Assembly: GCA_963728145.1 (NCBI GenBank) | Contig: CAVSJA010000002.1 | Location: 620,001-684,000 of the forward strand | Length of the DNA: 64,000 nt | Direction of reading: 5' to 3' | Source of the DNA: CAVSJA01 sp963728145 | GTDB lineage: Bacteria; Bacteroidota; Bacteroidia; Chitinophagales; Chitinophagaceae | Made by a program: the position numbers and the translations under genes | In this document: positions 36,242 to 44,882 of the stretch, in pieces | How the letters are laid out: every line of letters starts with the position of its first letter | Position numbering within the stretch: the first letter of the stretch is position 1 | Notes under the pieces: model-generated | The model's input: the letters and a program-made list of their open reading frames with translations, nothing else | What the model was told of the DNA's origin: nothing | Databases searched by the model: none

Positions 36242-37028
36242 CCACACTATTTTTTGAATAGCGTTTGATAATACCGCGACCGCTTTCGCGGATGAAGGTG
36301 ACAATTTCGTCTCTTTCGTCTGTTGCTGAAAATTCTTCTTCGAGGAATTCGAGAGCCTGAGAAGTATTCATTCCATTGTTATAGATCACGCGGTAGATGT
36401 CCAGGATATGATTGATCTTGTCGACGGTGAATCCTCTCCGCTTCATACCAACGGAATTCACACCTGCATAGCTCAATGGATGACGACCGGCCTTGATATA
36501 AGGAGGTACATCTTTTCCTACCAGCGATCCTCCGCTGATGAAGGAATGCGCTCCAATCTTTACAAACTGGTGAACCGCACACATACCACCAAGAATTGCC
36601 CAATCTCCCATATGCACGTGACCGGCAACCTGTGTATTGTTACTCATTATACAGTTGTCACCAATCTGGCAATCATGGGCAATATGACTATATGCCATGA
36701 TCAGGCAATTTTTACCAACACGGGTAATCCAACCATCCTTGGTTCCCCTGTGTACTGTCACAAATTCGCGGATAGTAGTATTATCTCCGATGTCAACCGT
36801 AGTGTCTTCGCCTTCAAATTTTAAATCCTGGGGTGCTGCTGATATCACGGCTCCGGGAAAGATGCGGCAGTTCTTGCCAATCTTCGCTCCCTCCATAATG
36901 GTTACATTGCTACCTATCCAGGTACCCTCACCAATCTCGACATTTTGATGTACAACAGTGAAGGGGTCAATCTTAACATTCGTTGCCAACCTCGCATTGG
37001 GATGAATGTAAGTATGAGGATGGATCAT
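36222..37028 (-). CDS. lpxA: UDP-N-acetylglucosamine acyltransferase LpxA
   Basis: LpxA transfers a 3-hydroxyacyl chain from ACP to UDP-GlcNAc, the first step of lipid A synthesis. The 268-residue protein is a left-handed beta-helix of hexapeptide repeats (IGEGTWIGSNVTIMEGAKI...), with the catalytic His region MAYSHIAHDCQIGD and GLKRRGF-like VGMKRRGFTVDKI in the helical C-terminal domain. The frame stays open to 37139, but MIHPHTYIHPNARL at 37028 is the family start. It follows lpxC-fabZ after 210 bp in which I see no other gene. Confidence 0.95.
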   Translation of the reverse strand: MIHPHTYIHPNARLATNVKIDPFTVVHQNVEIGEGTWIGSNVTIMEGAKIGKNCRIFPGAVISAAPQDLKFEGEDTTVDIGDNTTIREFVTVHRGTKDGWITRVGKNCLIMAYSHIAHDCQIGDNCIMSNNTQVAGHVHMGDWAILGGMCAVHQFVKIGAHSFISGGSLVGKDVPPYIKAGRHPLSYAGVNSVGMKRRGFTVDKINHILDIYRVIYNNGMNTSQALEFLEEEFSATDERDEIVTFIRESGRGIIKRYSKNSVDEDIAD

Positions 37029-37238
37029 GTTGTTGAGGTTCTTAAGTCTCGATTCCGGAAACCCGAGATCGCCAGCAAATGAATCATTGCTGGTAATCGG
37101 CTTTAGCTTAGGACTATTTGGTTGATGACCCGGTTTCAAACGATCTTTTAAGGAATTGATATAACGTCAGGATTTTTACCCGCCGTGCAAAAATAGTCTT
37201 AAAATATTAAAACTGCTACAAAAAGAAGCCTATGGCCA

Positions 37239-38638
37239 TCAGCGTTTTACAAGCTGGGCAACCAAATCAGCTTCGGTCGCTATCTTGTTTCCTACATACA
37301 CGGTTCCCCTCATTTCGCAAATTCCCCTTCGGATAGGTGAAATAAGTTCCATTTTCAGGATCATCGTATCCCCGGGAACTACTTTTAGCTTGAATTTACA
37401 GTTGTCGATTTTGAGGAAATAGGTATCATATTCACCGGGAGGCATGAATTGATTGCCAATATTCCCCCGGTTTGTGCCAGTGCTTCAACCTGCAATACAC
37501 CAGGCATTACCGGATTTCCAGGAAAATGGCCCTTGAAAAAATATTCATTATAGGTAACATTCTTAATTCCAATGATGTGCTTGTCAGTTAATTCAATGAT
37601 CTTGTCTACGAATAAAAAAGGATAACGGTGCGGCAGTTTTTTCTCGATCTCCTGGGTATTATATAATGGCGGGTGATTAGGATCGTAAACCGGTATATCC
37701 TTGGTATGTTTGTTCTTCTTGATATAATGTTTGATCTTTTTTGCAAAATCAACATTGGTACTATGGCCAGGCCTGTTCGCAATGATATGTGCCTTAATCG
37801 GATATCCAATTAATGCAAGATCACCGACTACATCAAGCAATTTGTGCCTGGCTGGTTCATTGGGGAAACGGAGTTCAAGATTGTTCAGATAACCTTCACT
37901 TTTTACTTCCATCTTCTTTCTGCCAAATGCTTTTCCCAGACTTTCCATTTCTTCATCAGTAACTGGCTTATCAACCACAACGATAGCATTATTAATATCA
38001 CCGCCTTTGATCAGATTATTATCCAGGAGCATTTCCAGTTCATGCAGAAAACAAAAGGTACGGCAGGGTGCAATTTCATCTTTGAAATCACGCATTGTTT
38101 TTAAACCGGCATGCTGTGTACCAAGAACCGGGCTATTGAAATCTATCAGCGTAGTTATTTTGTATTCAGTTGCGGGCATCGCCACCATCTCAACTCTCTT
38201 CTTTTCATCGTAATGGGTAAGATTTGTATCTATTGTATACCATGCTTTCGCAGCATCTTGCTCCTTCAACTTTGCTTCCTCAATCATCTCGACAAAAGGC
38301 TCCGCGCTTCCATCAATAATAGGTATTTCAGGTCCATTAAGCTCGATCAGGCAGTTGTCAACTCCCATCCCAACAAGGGCTGCAAGTACATGTTCAACCG
38401 TACTCACCTTTGCGTCATTATCTTCAAGAGTTGTACCTCTCGATGTTTCAGTTACCAGGTCGCAGTCAGCTTTGATGGTCGGTTGACCAGGAAGATCGAT
38501 TCGCTGAAACTGGTATCCAAATCCCGGATTTGCAGGCTTTAAGGTCATATCCACATTGATCCCGGTATGCAAACCGGTACCTGAAATACTTACAGCGTTG
38601 GATAGGGTATGTTGTTTGTCTGGATTGAAATTCGCCAT
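37239..38638 (-). CDS. lpxC-fabZ: Bifunctional LpxC deacetylase / FabZ dehydratase, frame break near 3' end
   Basis: The N-terminal ~300 residues are LpxC, the zinc deacetylase committing to lipid [19 protein letters not shown] with zinc ligand His, and the [14 protein letters not shown] segment with its conserved His and Asp. The rest is FabZ hydroxyacyl-ACP dehydratase ([31 protein letters not shown]). The fusion is normal in Bacteroidota. At ~37446 the frame fails after GGILAINS; adding one base gives [20 protein letters not shown] to the natural end at 37239. Both activities are expected to be essential, so the break is most likely a sequence error. Confidence 0.92.
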
Positions 38639-38657
38639 TTACTCTAGAATAAGTGCG

Positions 38658-38665
38658 CAAATATA
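38658..38665 (-). promoter_or_regulatory. -7 box of lpxC-fabZ
   Basis: TATATTTG on the minus strand ends 19 nt before the lpxC ATG. The position expected for the -33 element is occupied by the CCGATAGCTATCGG palindrome. Confidence 0.5.
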
Positions 38666-38674
38666 GTCAAGATA

Positions 38675-38715
38675 CCGATAGCTATCGGCAGGGAGTCTTG
38701 AGTCGGGAGTCAGGA
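38675..38715. repeat. CCGATAGCTATCGG palindrome and GGGAGTC phrase repeat
   Basis: A perfect 14-bp palindrome (38675-38688) is followed by GGGAGTC, TTGAGTC, GGGAGTC (38691-38711), a 7-10 nt phrase repeat, in the 110-bp gap between lpxD and lpxC-fabZ. I believe such palindromes recur in Bacteroidota genomes. Confidence 0.6.
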
Positions 38716-38748
38716 GGTATACCGAACCTTCGGGAGGCATTGATCCCT

Positions 38749-39801
38749 TTACTCTCCAACTCGCTCTTCTAAAAGTTGTTTGATAAGCTTTTCCAATTCC
38801 TTGATTCGTTTTTCCAGTTCAGGAAGGTTACGGCTGACAGCCTGGCTACGGAGTGCAGCTGTATATTCATAGGCAGGAGAACCCGTAACTGCTGAATTGG
38901 GCGTTTTGATAGATTTGCTCACACCACTTTGCGCATTGATCTTACTTCCATCGGCGATATGAATATGACCAACAATTCCGACCTGGCCGCCGATCATTAC
39001 ATTTTTTCCCAGTTTTGTGCTACCACTAATGCCTGTCTGTGCCGCGATTACTGTATGGGTACCCACCTCAACATTGTGCGCCAGCTGGACAAGGTTATCA
39101 AGCTTGGCTCCTTTTTTAATAAGGGTAGAACCAATCGTGGCCCTGTCAATACATGCATTTGCACCAATCTCTACTTCATCTTCAATCAATACATTGCCGA
39201 TCTGCGGCACTTTTTTGAAAGTTCCATCGGGTTGCGGCGCAAATCCAAAGCCGTCACTTCCAATAATAGTTCCTGCATGAATGATCACATTATTTCCAAC
39301 CTGACAATCGTGGTAAATCTTGACTCCGGAGTGGATAATCGTATTTTCCCCGATCCGGACATTGTTACCAATGTAAGCCTGCGGAAATATCTTTGCACCA
39401 TCTCCGATCACAACGTTCTCTCCTATATAAGCGAAAGCACCTAGAAAAATTTTTTCGCCGAGTTTTGCTGATTTGGAAATGTATGAAGGCTCCTGAATTC
39501 CTTGAAGTAGTTGGGTATTCATTTTCTGATAAACCGCAAGAAGTGAGGCAAAGGCCGTATAGGCATCGGGAACCCGAATCAGAGTTGTGGCTATAGGTTG
39601 CCTTAATTTAAGTGAATCGTTTATTATTATTATTGAAGCTTGGGTGGTATAGAGATATTCTTCATATTTGGGATTCGCCAAAAATCCCAATTGACCCTGC
39701 GTCGCTTCTTCAATTTTTCCAAATGATGTTACAGCAACATCGGGATTACCTTCAATTTTCCCACTAATAAGCTGGGCGATCTGTGCAGCGCTGAATTTCA
39801 T
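38749..39801 (-). CDS. lpxD: UDP-3-O-(3-hydroxyacyl)glucosamine N-acyltransferase LpxD
   Basis: LpxD adds the second hydroxyacyl chain in lipid A synthesis, after LpxC. The 350-residue protein has the N-terminal uridine-binding domain ([20 protein letters not shown]), a long left-handed beta-helix of hexapeptide repeats with the catalytic His segment [37 protein letters not shown], and a C-terminal coiled-coil tail ([15 protein letters not shown]). It is 3 nt after the HD hydrolase gene and upstream of lpxC-fabZ. Confidence 0.96.
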   Translation of the reverse strand: MKFSAAQIAQLISGKIEGNPDVAVTSFGKIEEATQGQLGFLANPKYEEYLYTTQASIIIINDSLKLRQPIATTLIRVPDAYTAFASLLAVYQKMNTQLLQGIQEPSYISKSAKLGEKIFLGAFAYIGENVVIGDGAKIFPQAYIGNNVRIGENTIIHSGVKIYHDCQVGNNVIIHAGTIIGSDGFGFAPQPDGTFKKVPQIGNVLIEDEVEIGANACIDRATIGSTLIKKGAKLDNLVQLAHNVEVGTHTVIAAQTGISGSTKLGKNVMIGGQVGIVGHIHIADGSKINAQSGVSKSIKTPNSAVTGSPAYEYTAALRSQAVSRNLPELEKRIKELEKLIKQLLEERVGE

Positions 39802-39804
39802 AAA

Positions 39805-41019
39805 TTAAGGCTGTAAATAACAAATGTAATATTTTTTCACAGGGCGGGCGAGGGTTTGTTGGATCAATGCATTATCTACCTGTGAGATATCTTTCACCGA
39901 TCCATCCTTGAAAAGAATATTGATCTTTTCTTCATAAGGATCATAGGTTGTATTGATTGCTTCGCCGGTAAAAACGAAATAGTGGCAATCTGCTTTACTT
40001 ATGTTTAATGTCTTACAAACATTATTCCTTAGTTCATCGATAACATCTTGTCTGAAGGGTTCGGATTGGAATTTAACTTTTAACAATTTGCGTTGTACCA
40101 AACCGGCACTAAGTGTGCTCAATACTTTGTCTGGGTGAAAGATCCAGTTTTTTAAAGTTGACAAAACATCGTAATCATCCAACTGGCAGAATTTTTCGAG
40201 GTGTGGTTCAAATTCGAGTGATGAATTATTCTGTAAGAAGAAATCCAGTTGCAAAGTAGTAGACTTCACCTCTGTTCCCTGTTGTAATAATTCCTTTGCC
40301 CTTTCGATAACTTTCACCAGCATCTTTTCAGCACTCAAGACAGTTTTATGCAAATAAACCTGCCAGTACATCAACCTGCGGCTAACCAGGAATTTTTCGA
40401 TTGAATAAATTGCTTTCTCTTCAACCATCAATTCGTCATTAAACACTGTAAGCATTTTAAGAATTCGGTCATATCCGATCACGCCTTCCGAAACGCCGGT
40501 AAAAAAACTATCTCTTGTCAGATAATCCATCCGGTCAACATCCAATTGTCCGCTGATGAGTTGATTCAGAAACGGCTTCTTATAGTTTTTTGTAAAGATG
40601 TCGATCGCCAGGTCAAGCTTTCCTTTCAGTTGCTCATTGAGCACCCGCATGATCAGGATGGAAATGGCTTCATGTCCACTGTCCTTTATCAGAACATTTT
40701 CTAATGCATGCGAAAAAGGACCGTGACCCACATCGTGTAGCAAGATGCCGATCTTTGCAGCCAGTTCTTCGTCGGCAGTGATTGGTATCCCTTTATTTTT
40801 TAATTCGGAAAGCGCATTACACATCAGGTGGTACGCACCGAGTGAATGATGCAGTCGCGAATGAACGGCGCCGGGATAAACGAGATGCGCAAATGCCATT
40901 TGATGAATCCTGCGCAAACGTTGATAGTAGGGATGCGAGATCACATCAAAGATCAATGGATGATCGATGGTAATAAAACCATATACTGGATCGTTGATGA
41001 TTTTTCGTACACCAGGCAT
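39805..41019 (-). CDS. HD domain phosphohydrolase (dGTPase-like)
   Basis: A 404-residue protein with HSRLHHSLGAYH (H57) and the HD motif LLHDVGHGPFSH (H95, D96), then DQLDVDRMDYLTRD. This is the pattern of the dNTP triphosphohydrolase-like HD family related to SAMHD1 and YwfO. It probably acts on nucleotides, but substrate is unknown. It is the promoter-proximal gene of the lipid A cluster, 3 nt before lpxD, a recurring association in Bacteroidota. Confidence 0.88.
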   Translation of the reverse strand: MPGVRKIINDPVYGFITIDHPLIFDVISHPYYQRLRRIHQMAFAHLVYPGAVHSRLHHSLGAYHLMCNALSELKNKGIPITADEELAAKIGILLHDVGHGPFSHALENVLIKDSGHEAISILIMRVLNEQLKGKLDLAIDIFTKNYKKPFLNQLISGQLDVDRMDYLTRDSFFTGVSEGVIGYDRILKMLTVFNDELMVEEKAIYSIEKFLVSRRLMYWQVYLHKTVLSAEKMLVKVIERAKELLQQGTEVKSTTLQLDFFLQNNSSLEFEPHLEKFCQLDDYDVLSTLKNWIFHPDKVLSTLSAGLVQRKLLKVKFQSEPFRQDVIDELRNNVCKTLNISKADCHYFVFTGEAINTTYDPYEEKINILFKDGSVKDISQVDNALIQQTLARPVKKYYICYLQP

Positions 41020-41063
41020 TCGCTGCTTTCAGTTTTGTTAAAATTGCTGTTAAAGAGAGGCGC

Positions 41064-41071
41064 CAAATGTA
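41064..41071 (-). promoter_or_regulatory. -7 box of the HD hydrolase-lpxD transcript
   Basis: TACATTTG on the minus strand, 44 nt before the ATG at 41019, with a T-rich segment at the -33 distance. Confidence 0.5.
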
Positions 41072-41172
41072 CAAAGCCTGAAGAGATAAAAAACTTTTAT
41101 TAGCTTGTCTGGGATTACCGCCCCAAATCAGCTTCTTTAGAAAATAGAAAACGAAATCATAAAAAAGTCAGG

Positions 41173-42729
41173 ATGTCATTAGCAAAAATTCTCTGGGTAG
41201 ATGATGAAATTGAAAATTTACAATCACAGATCCTATTTCTGAAAAACAAGGGATACGAAGTAAGCGCCCTAACCAATGGGTTTGACGCCATAGATTTCGT
41301 ACAGGATAACCAGGTGGATGTTGTTTTATTGGATGAAACCATGCCTGGCATCACCGGTCTCGAGACTCTTGCCAAGATTAAAGAAGTTAATCAGCAATTG
41401 CCTATCGTTCTAATTACAAAAAATGAGACAGAGAACCTGATGGATGATGCGATCGGTTCTCAGATCTCCGATTATCTGATCAAACCAGTGAATCCAAACC
41501 AGGTTTTATTAAGTCTCAAAAAGATCATCGACAATAAACGCCTCGTCGCGGAAAAAACTACAACGGCTTACCAGCAACAGTTCCGGAACTTATTCATGGC
41601 ATTGAATAGTAATCCTGATCATAACGAATGGATGGAGATCTATAAAAAGCTTGTGTATTGGGAACTTGAAATGGAGAAAAGTGATAGCCCGGAAATGCGG
41701 GAAGTATTGCAGTCACAAAAAAGTGAAGCCAATACGGAATTCTTCAAGTTTGTTTCAAAGAATTACGCTCGTTGGGTAAATCCAAAAGGGGATGATGGCC
41801 CCATCATGTCAAACGGCCTGTTGAAATTTAAAGTGCTACCGCATGTAGAAAAAGGAACGTCAACCTTTTTTATTCTGCTTGATAATCTTCGCTTCGATCA
41901 ATGGAAAGCAATACAACCAATATTCTCTGAAAGTTTCCGCATTCTGGAGGAAGACACTTTTTACAGTATCCTTCCTACCGCCACTCAATATGCGCGAAAT
42001 GCAATTTTTTCCGGCCTCATGCCTATAGAAATTGAAAAGGCATTTCCGCAGCTTTGGAAAAATGATGAAGAGGAGGGAGGAAAGAACCTGCATGAAGAGG
42101 AATTCTTCAAAGGACAATTGAAACGTTTAAAGAAAGATGATCTCCGGGTTTCCTATACCAAGATCGTGAATAACCAGGCGGGTCAGGACCTGGTAAATAA
42201 TATTCATAACCTGCTCAACAACGACCTGAATGTTATCGTGTACAATTTCGTTGACATGCTCAGCCATGCACGCACCGAAATGGAAGTATTGAAGGAATTG
42301 GCAGGAGATGAGATCAGCTATCGTTCAGTTACGCGGAGTTGGTTTGAACATTCGCCATTGCACCAGGCATTGAAAAAAATCGCGGATAAGAAAGTTAATT
42401 TAATTCTGGCAACAGATCACGGAAGTGTCCGTGTAAAAACGCCGGCAAAGGTTGTTGGAGATAAGCAAACAACAACTAATCTTCGGTATAAACATGGCCG
42501 CAACTTAAATTATGAACCAAAGGATGTGCTTGCATTCCGTGATCCAAAAGAAGCAGGATTGCCGGTTCCTACGGTTAATTCGTCTTTCATCTTTGCGAAG
42601 GAAGATAATTTCCTTTGCTATCCCAATAACTATAATTATTACGTGAATTATTACCGCAACACATTTCAACATGGTGGGATTAGCCTGGAAGAAATGATTG
42701 TGCCGGTGATTAAGATGGTGAGTAAGTAA
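41173..42729 (+). CDS. porX: PorX-type response regulator with alkaline-phosphatase-like (PglZ) domain
   Basis: PorX is the response regulator that, with kinase PorY and sigma factor SigP, controls T9SS genes in Bacteroidota. The 518-residue protein has an N-terminal receiver (LWVDDE, phospho-acceptor D54 in VLLDETMPG, K in YLIKPVN), a helical linker, and a C-terminal PglZ/alkaline-phosphatase-like domain with LLDNLRFDQWK (metal site), PTATQYARNAIFSG, and NLILATDHGSVRV plus KHGRNLNY. No DNA-binding domain is present. It fits the two T9SS cargo genes at the window start. porY is not in the window. Confidence 0.92.
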   Translation: MSLAKILWVDDEIENLQSQILFLKNKGYEVSALTNGFDAIDFVQDNQVDVVLLDETMPGITGLETLAKIKEVNQQLPIVLITKNETENLMDDAIGSQISDYLIKPVNPNQVLLSLKKIIDNKRLVAEKTTTAYQQQFRNLFMALNSNPDHNEWMEIYKKLVYWELEMEKSDSPEMREVLQSQKSEANTEFFKFVSKNYARWVNPKGDDGPIMSNGLLKFKVLPHVEKGTSTFFILLDNLRFDQWKAIQPIFSESFRILEEDTFYSILPTATQYARNAIFSGLMPIEIEKAFPQLWKNDEEEGGKNLHEEEFFKGQLKRLKKDDLRVSYTKIVNNQAGQDLVNNIHNLLNNDLNVIVYNFVDMLSHARTEMEVLKELAGDEISYRSVTRSWFEHSPLHQALKKIADKKVNLILATDHGSVRVKTPAKVVGDKQTTTNLRYKHGRNLNYEPKDVLAFRDPKEAGLPVPTVNSSFIFAKEDNFLCYPNNYNYYVNYYRNTFQHGGISLEEMIVPVIKMVSK

Positions 42730-42762
42730 GAATCTGTTCAGCGGGAATCTTCGTGTTACGAC

Positions 42763-43575
42763 TTACCTCTTTTCTAAGGCCTCAACACGTTTCATCAAAT
42801 CGATCAATATCGTTTTGTATTCCGATAGTTCTTTTTGTTGTTGCTCGATCAGCTGTTGTTGCTCTTTTATAGCGTTGATCAAAATAAATTGTAAAGGACC
42901 ATAATCAACACCAAGATAAGTCTGGGTTACTCCATGTTCATCTTTCTTCGTCCATTCTTTCACCATGTAAGGAGCGATCTCTTTCAATTCCTGAGCGATG
43001 GTGCCGATTCCCTGTTCTCTGGGCAACCCGGCTTTACCATTATAAGTAAATTGAACGGGATTGATCTTTTTCAAAACAGAAAGTCCTTCACCGAAAGAAA
43101 AAATATTTTCTTTCAATCTTGCGTCAGACGGAACCGTCCAGGCTGAGGAAGTCGGTTTTGCAGCAGAGTTCTGGCTCAATTCCAATTGAAAGTCTGGAAA
43201 TATGACTCCTATTCCAACACGTCCTATGGAATCAATAGTCATTCGGGTAAGATTCCCGTTTGTACGAAAACGCAAATCATATGAATTTGACCCTGTATTG
43301 TAAAAAATTCCCGCATGTGTACTGTTGATGGTATTCCCGAAAATTATTGCAGAAGCCTGGTTAGCTTCGGTAAGTATATTGATATACGCATCGTCACCTG
43401 TCCTTTCTGCAACAATCACAGCATCGGGATGTGGAATGATTCCGGTAGTAATTGCACTGCCAGAAACTTGAAGTGGTCGAACTGGATTGGTTATTCCGAT
43501 ACCAACATTGTTCTGGGCAGTTGCATTGCCTAAAAGAATAAACAGGGCGAATATGCCAACAATAAGTTGTTTCAT
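42763..43575 (-). CDS. Secreted protein with S74 intramolecular chaperone domain
   Basis: A 270-residue protein with a signal peptide (ending GNATA, residue 20), a short repeat region (NNVGIGITNPVRPLQVSGS; GRVGIGVIFPDFQLELS), and a C-terminal peptidase_S74 chaperone domain beginning at SDARLKENI (S150, D151), the self-cleavage position in phage tail spikes. It ends in a predicted coiled coil (IKEQQQLIEQQQKELSEYKT). Such chromosomal proteins are common in Bacteroidota and are probably trimeric surface proteins. There are no phage genes around it. Confidence 0.85.
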   Translation of the reverse strand: MKQLIVGIFALFILLGNATAQNNVGIGITNPVRPLQVSGSAITTGIIPHPDAVIVAERTGDDAYINILTEANQASAIIFGNTINSTHAGIFYNTGSNSYDLRFRTNGNLTRMTIDSIGRVGIGVIFPDFQLELSQNSAAKPTSSAWTVPSDARLKENIFSFGEGLSVLKKINPVQFTYNGKAGLPREQGIGTIAQELKEIAPYMVKEWTKKDEHGVTQTYLGVDYGPLQFILINAIKEQQQLIEQQQKELSEYKTILIDLMKRVEALEKR

Positions 43576-43773
43576 ATGGGTTTTGTTAAAGTTTCAAGGA
43601 TTTAAAGGGTGTACGGAATGAGTCATTGAAGATTGAAGAAAGAGGAAAACTAATTAGGTCAAAAAGGGTTATTAGGTTAAATAAGCACTTAGCAAACGAA
43701 AATAAACAAACTGGTTAATTTACGATCAATACTCATTGTGGAAAATTATCATTTACTTATTTCCACTTAGAGC

Positions 43774-43781
43774 TAAATTTG
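43774..43781 (+). promoter_or_regulatory. Promoter before the gene at 43801
   Basis: TAAATTTG, with TTTA 19 nt upstream (43752-43755), ends 19 nt before the ATG. The rest of the 225-bp gap 43576-43800 is AT-rich and holds a GTGGAAA...TTTCCAC inverted repeat (43738-43765), and no gene that I can see. Confidence 0.55.
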
Positions 43782-43800
43782 CATATAAAGCAAGGACCTC

Positions 43801-44073
43801 ATGAAATACACGCAAACGAACCTGGACAAGCTCGAAAAGATACTGGATGAGTCTGGATATATCCTTCGTTATGAAAGAGGAACTTTCCAAAGCGGGTATT
43901 GCATACTGGAAGAAAGAAAAGTCGTTGTCCTCAACAGATTTCTTCAACTGGAGGGCAAAATCAGTACCATGATTGATATCATTCCCCAATTACAGATCGA
44001 GGTGGAAGCGCTCAGCGCCGAGTCAAAAAAACTCTATGATGATTTGATATCACGCCTTCACCCGGAAACTTAG
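43801..44073 (+). CDS. Small conserved hypothetical protein
   Basis: A 90-residue soluble protein: KLEKILDESGYILRYERGTF, then GYCILEERKVVVLNRFLQLE, and a helical C-terminus. It recalls short uncharacterised Bacteroidota proteins encoded before MBL hydrolases, with no named domain. The downstream MBL gene has its own -7 box 22 bp after this stop. Confidence 0.7.
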   Translation: MKYTQTNLDKLEKILDESGYILRYERGTFQSGYCILEERKVVVLNRFLQLEGKISTMIDIIPQLQIEVEALSAESKKLYDDLISRLHPET

Positions 44074-44094
44074 TTTTCCTCGCAATCGCTTTCT

Positions 44095-44102
44095 TATTTT
44101 TG
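44095..44102 (+). promoter_or_regulatory. -7 box directly before the MBL hydrolase
   Basis: TATTTTTG covers the TTG at 44100 that would be the first possible start, so translation should begin at GTG 44106, 3 nt downstream: a leaderless configuration. Confidence 0.5.
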
Positions 44103-44105
44103 GAA

Positions 44106-44882
44106 GTGCATTGTCCTCCAATCAGCATAACATTCCTTGGTACCGGAACCAGTAGCGGCGTTCCAATGATTGGTTGTTCCTGTGAAGTTTGTAGTTCTCC
44201 AGATAAAAAAGATAAACGACTTCGCTCAAGCATACTGGTAAAATCTGCAAAAACCACTCTCGTAGTTGACTCAGGCCCGGATTTTCGTTACCAAATGCTT
44301 CGTGCTGGGGTTAAACATCTCGATGCGATTGTTTTTACTCATCCGCATAAGGATCATGTAGCGGGTCTCGATGATGTGAGAGCTTTTAATTTTTTTACGA
44401 AAGAACCAATGGATGTTTTTGCCAATGAAATGACACAGGAAGTCCTGATCAGGGAATTTCCTTATGCATTTGCAGATACGCGATATCCGGGTGTTCCTGA
44501 AATTAAATTGAATGTTATCGCAACTGATTCGTTCGAAGTCGGCGACATTCCCATTGTTCCCATACTTGTCTGGCATTTAAAAATGCCCGTGCTTGGTTTT
44601 CGTTTCGGGAAGTTTACCTATATCACCGATGCAAACAAGATCGATGAGGATGAGAAAGAAAAAATTGCCGGCACAGAGGTATTGGTACTAAATACACTCC
44701 GGAAAGAAAAACATATTTCTCATTTCAATTTGGAAGAAGGAATAAAACTAGCGCAGGACCTTAAAGTTTCACAGACCTATTTCACGCATTTGAGCCATCA
44801 AATGGGAAAACATGAAACGATTCAACGGGAATTGCCAAGAGGAATAAGCCTTGCCTGGGATTGCCTTGAAGTAAACTTATGA
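44106..44882 (+). CDS. MBL fold metallo-hydrolase (PhnP-like)
   Basis: The protein has TFLGTGTSSGVPMIGCSCEVC at its N-terminus and the metal motif FTHPHKDHVAGLDD, both of the PhnP/lipoate-ligase-associated branch of MBL proteins (phosphodiesterase-like). LSHQMGKHE near the C-terminus supplies further ligands. The substrate is unknown, probably a cyclic phosphodiester by homology. The GTG start is chosen because the -7 box overlaps the earlier TTG. The 3' end overlaps the convergent kinase gene by 6 bp. Confidence 0.85.
   Translation: MHCPPISITFLGTGTSSGVPMIGCSCEVCSSPDKKDKRLRSSILVKSAKTTLVVDSGPDFRYQMLRAGVKHLDAIVFTHPHKDHVAGLDDVRAFNFFTKEPMDVFANEMTQEVLIREFPYAFADTRYPGVPEIKLNVIATDSFEVGDIPIVPILVWHLKMPVLGFRFGKFTYITDANKIDEDEKEKIAGTEVLVLNTLRKEKHISHFNLEEGIKLAQDLKVSQTYFTHLSHQMGKHETIQRELPRGISLAWDCLEVNL

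Noticed and set aside
37029..37139. N-terminal extension of LpxA by 37 residues
   Set aside because: LpxA proteins begin with MIHPHTYIHPNA at 37028; the extension has no domain.
41173..42729. PglZ domain as part of a BREX or Pgl defence system
   Set aside because: The receiver domain at the N-terminus and the length identify PorX; no brx genes are present.
42763..43575. Prophage fragment suggested by the tail-spike S74 domain
   Set aside because: No other phage gene is nearby, and the protein has a signal peptide; S74 fusions are common in this phylum.
44100..44105. TTG start for the MBL hydrolase
   Set aside because: The TTG is the end of an exact -7 box, so it would lie upstream of the transcript.
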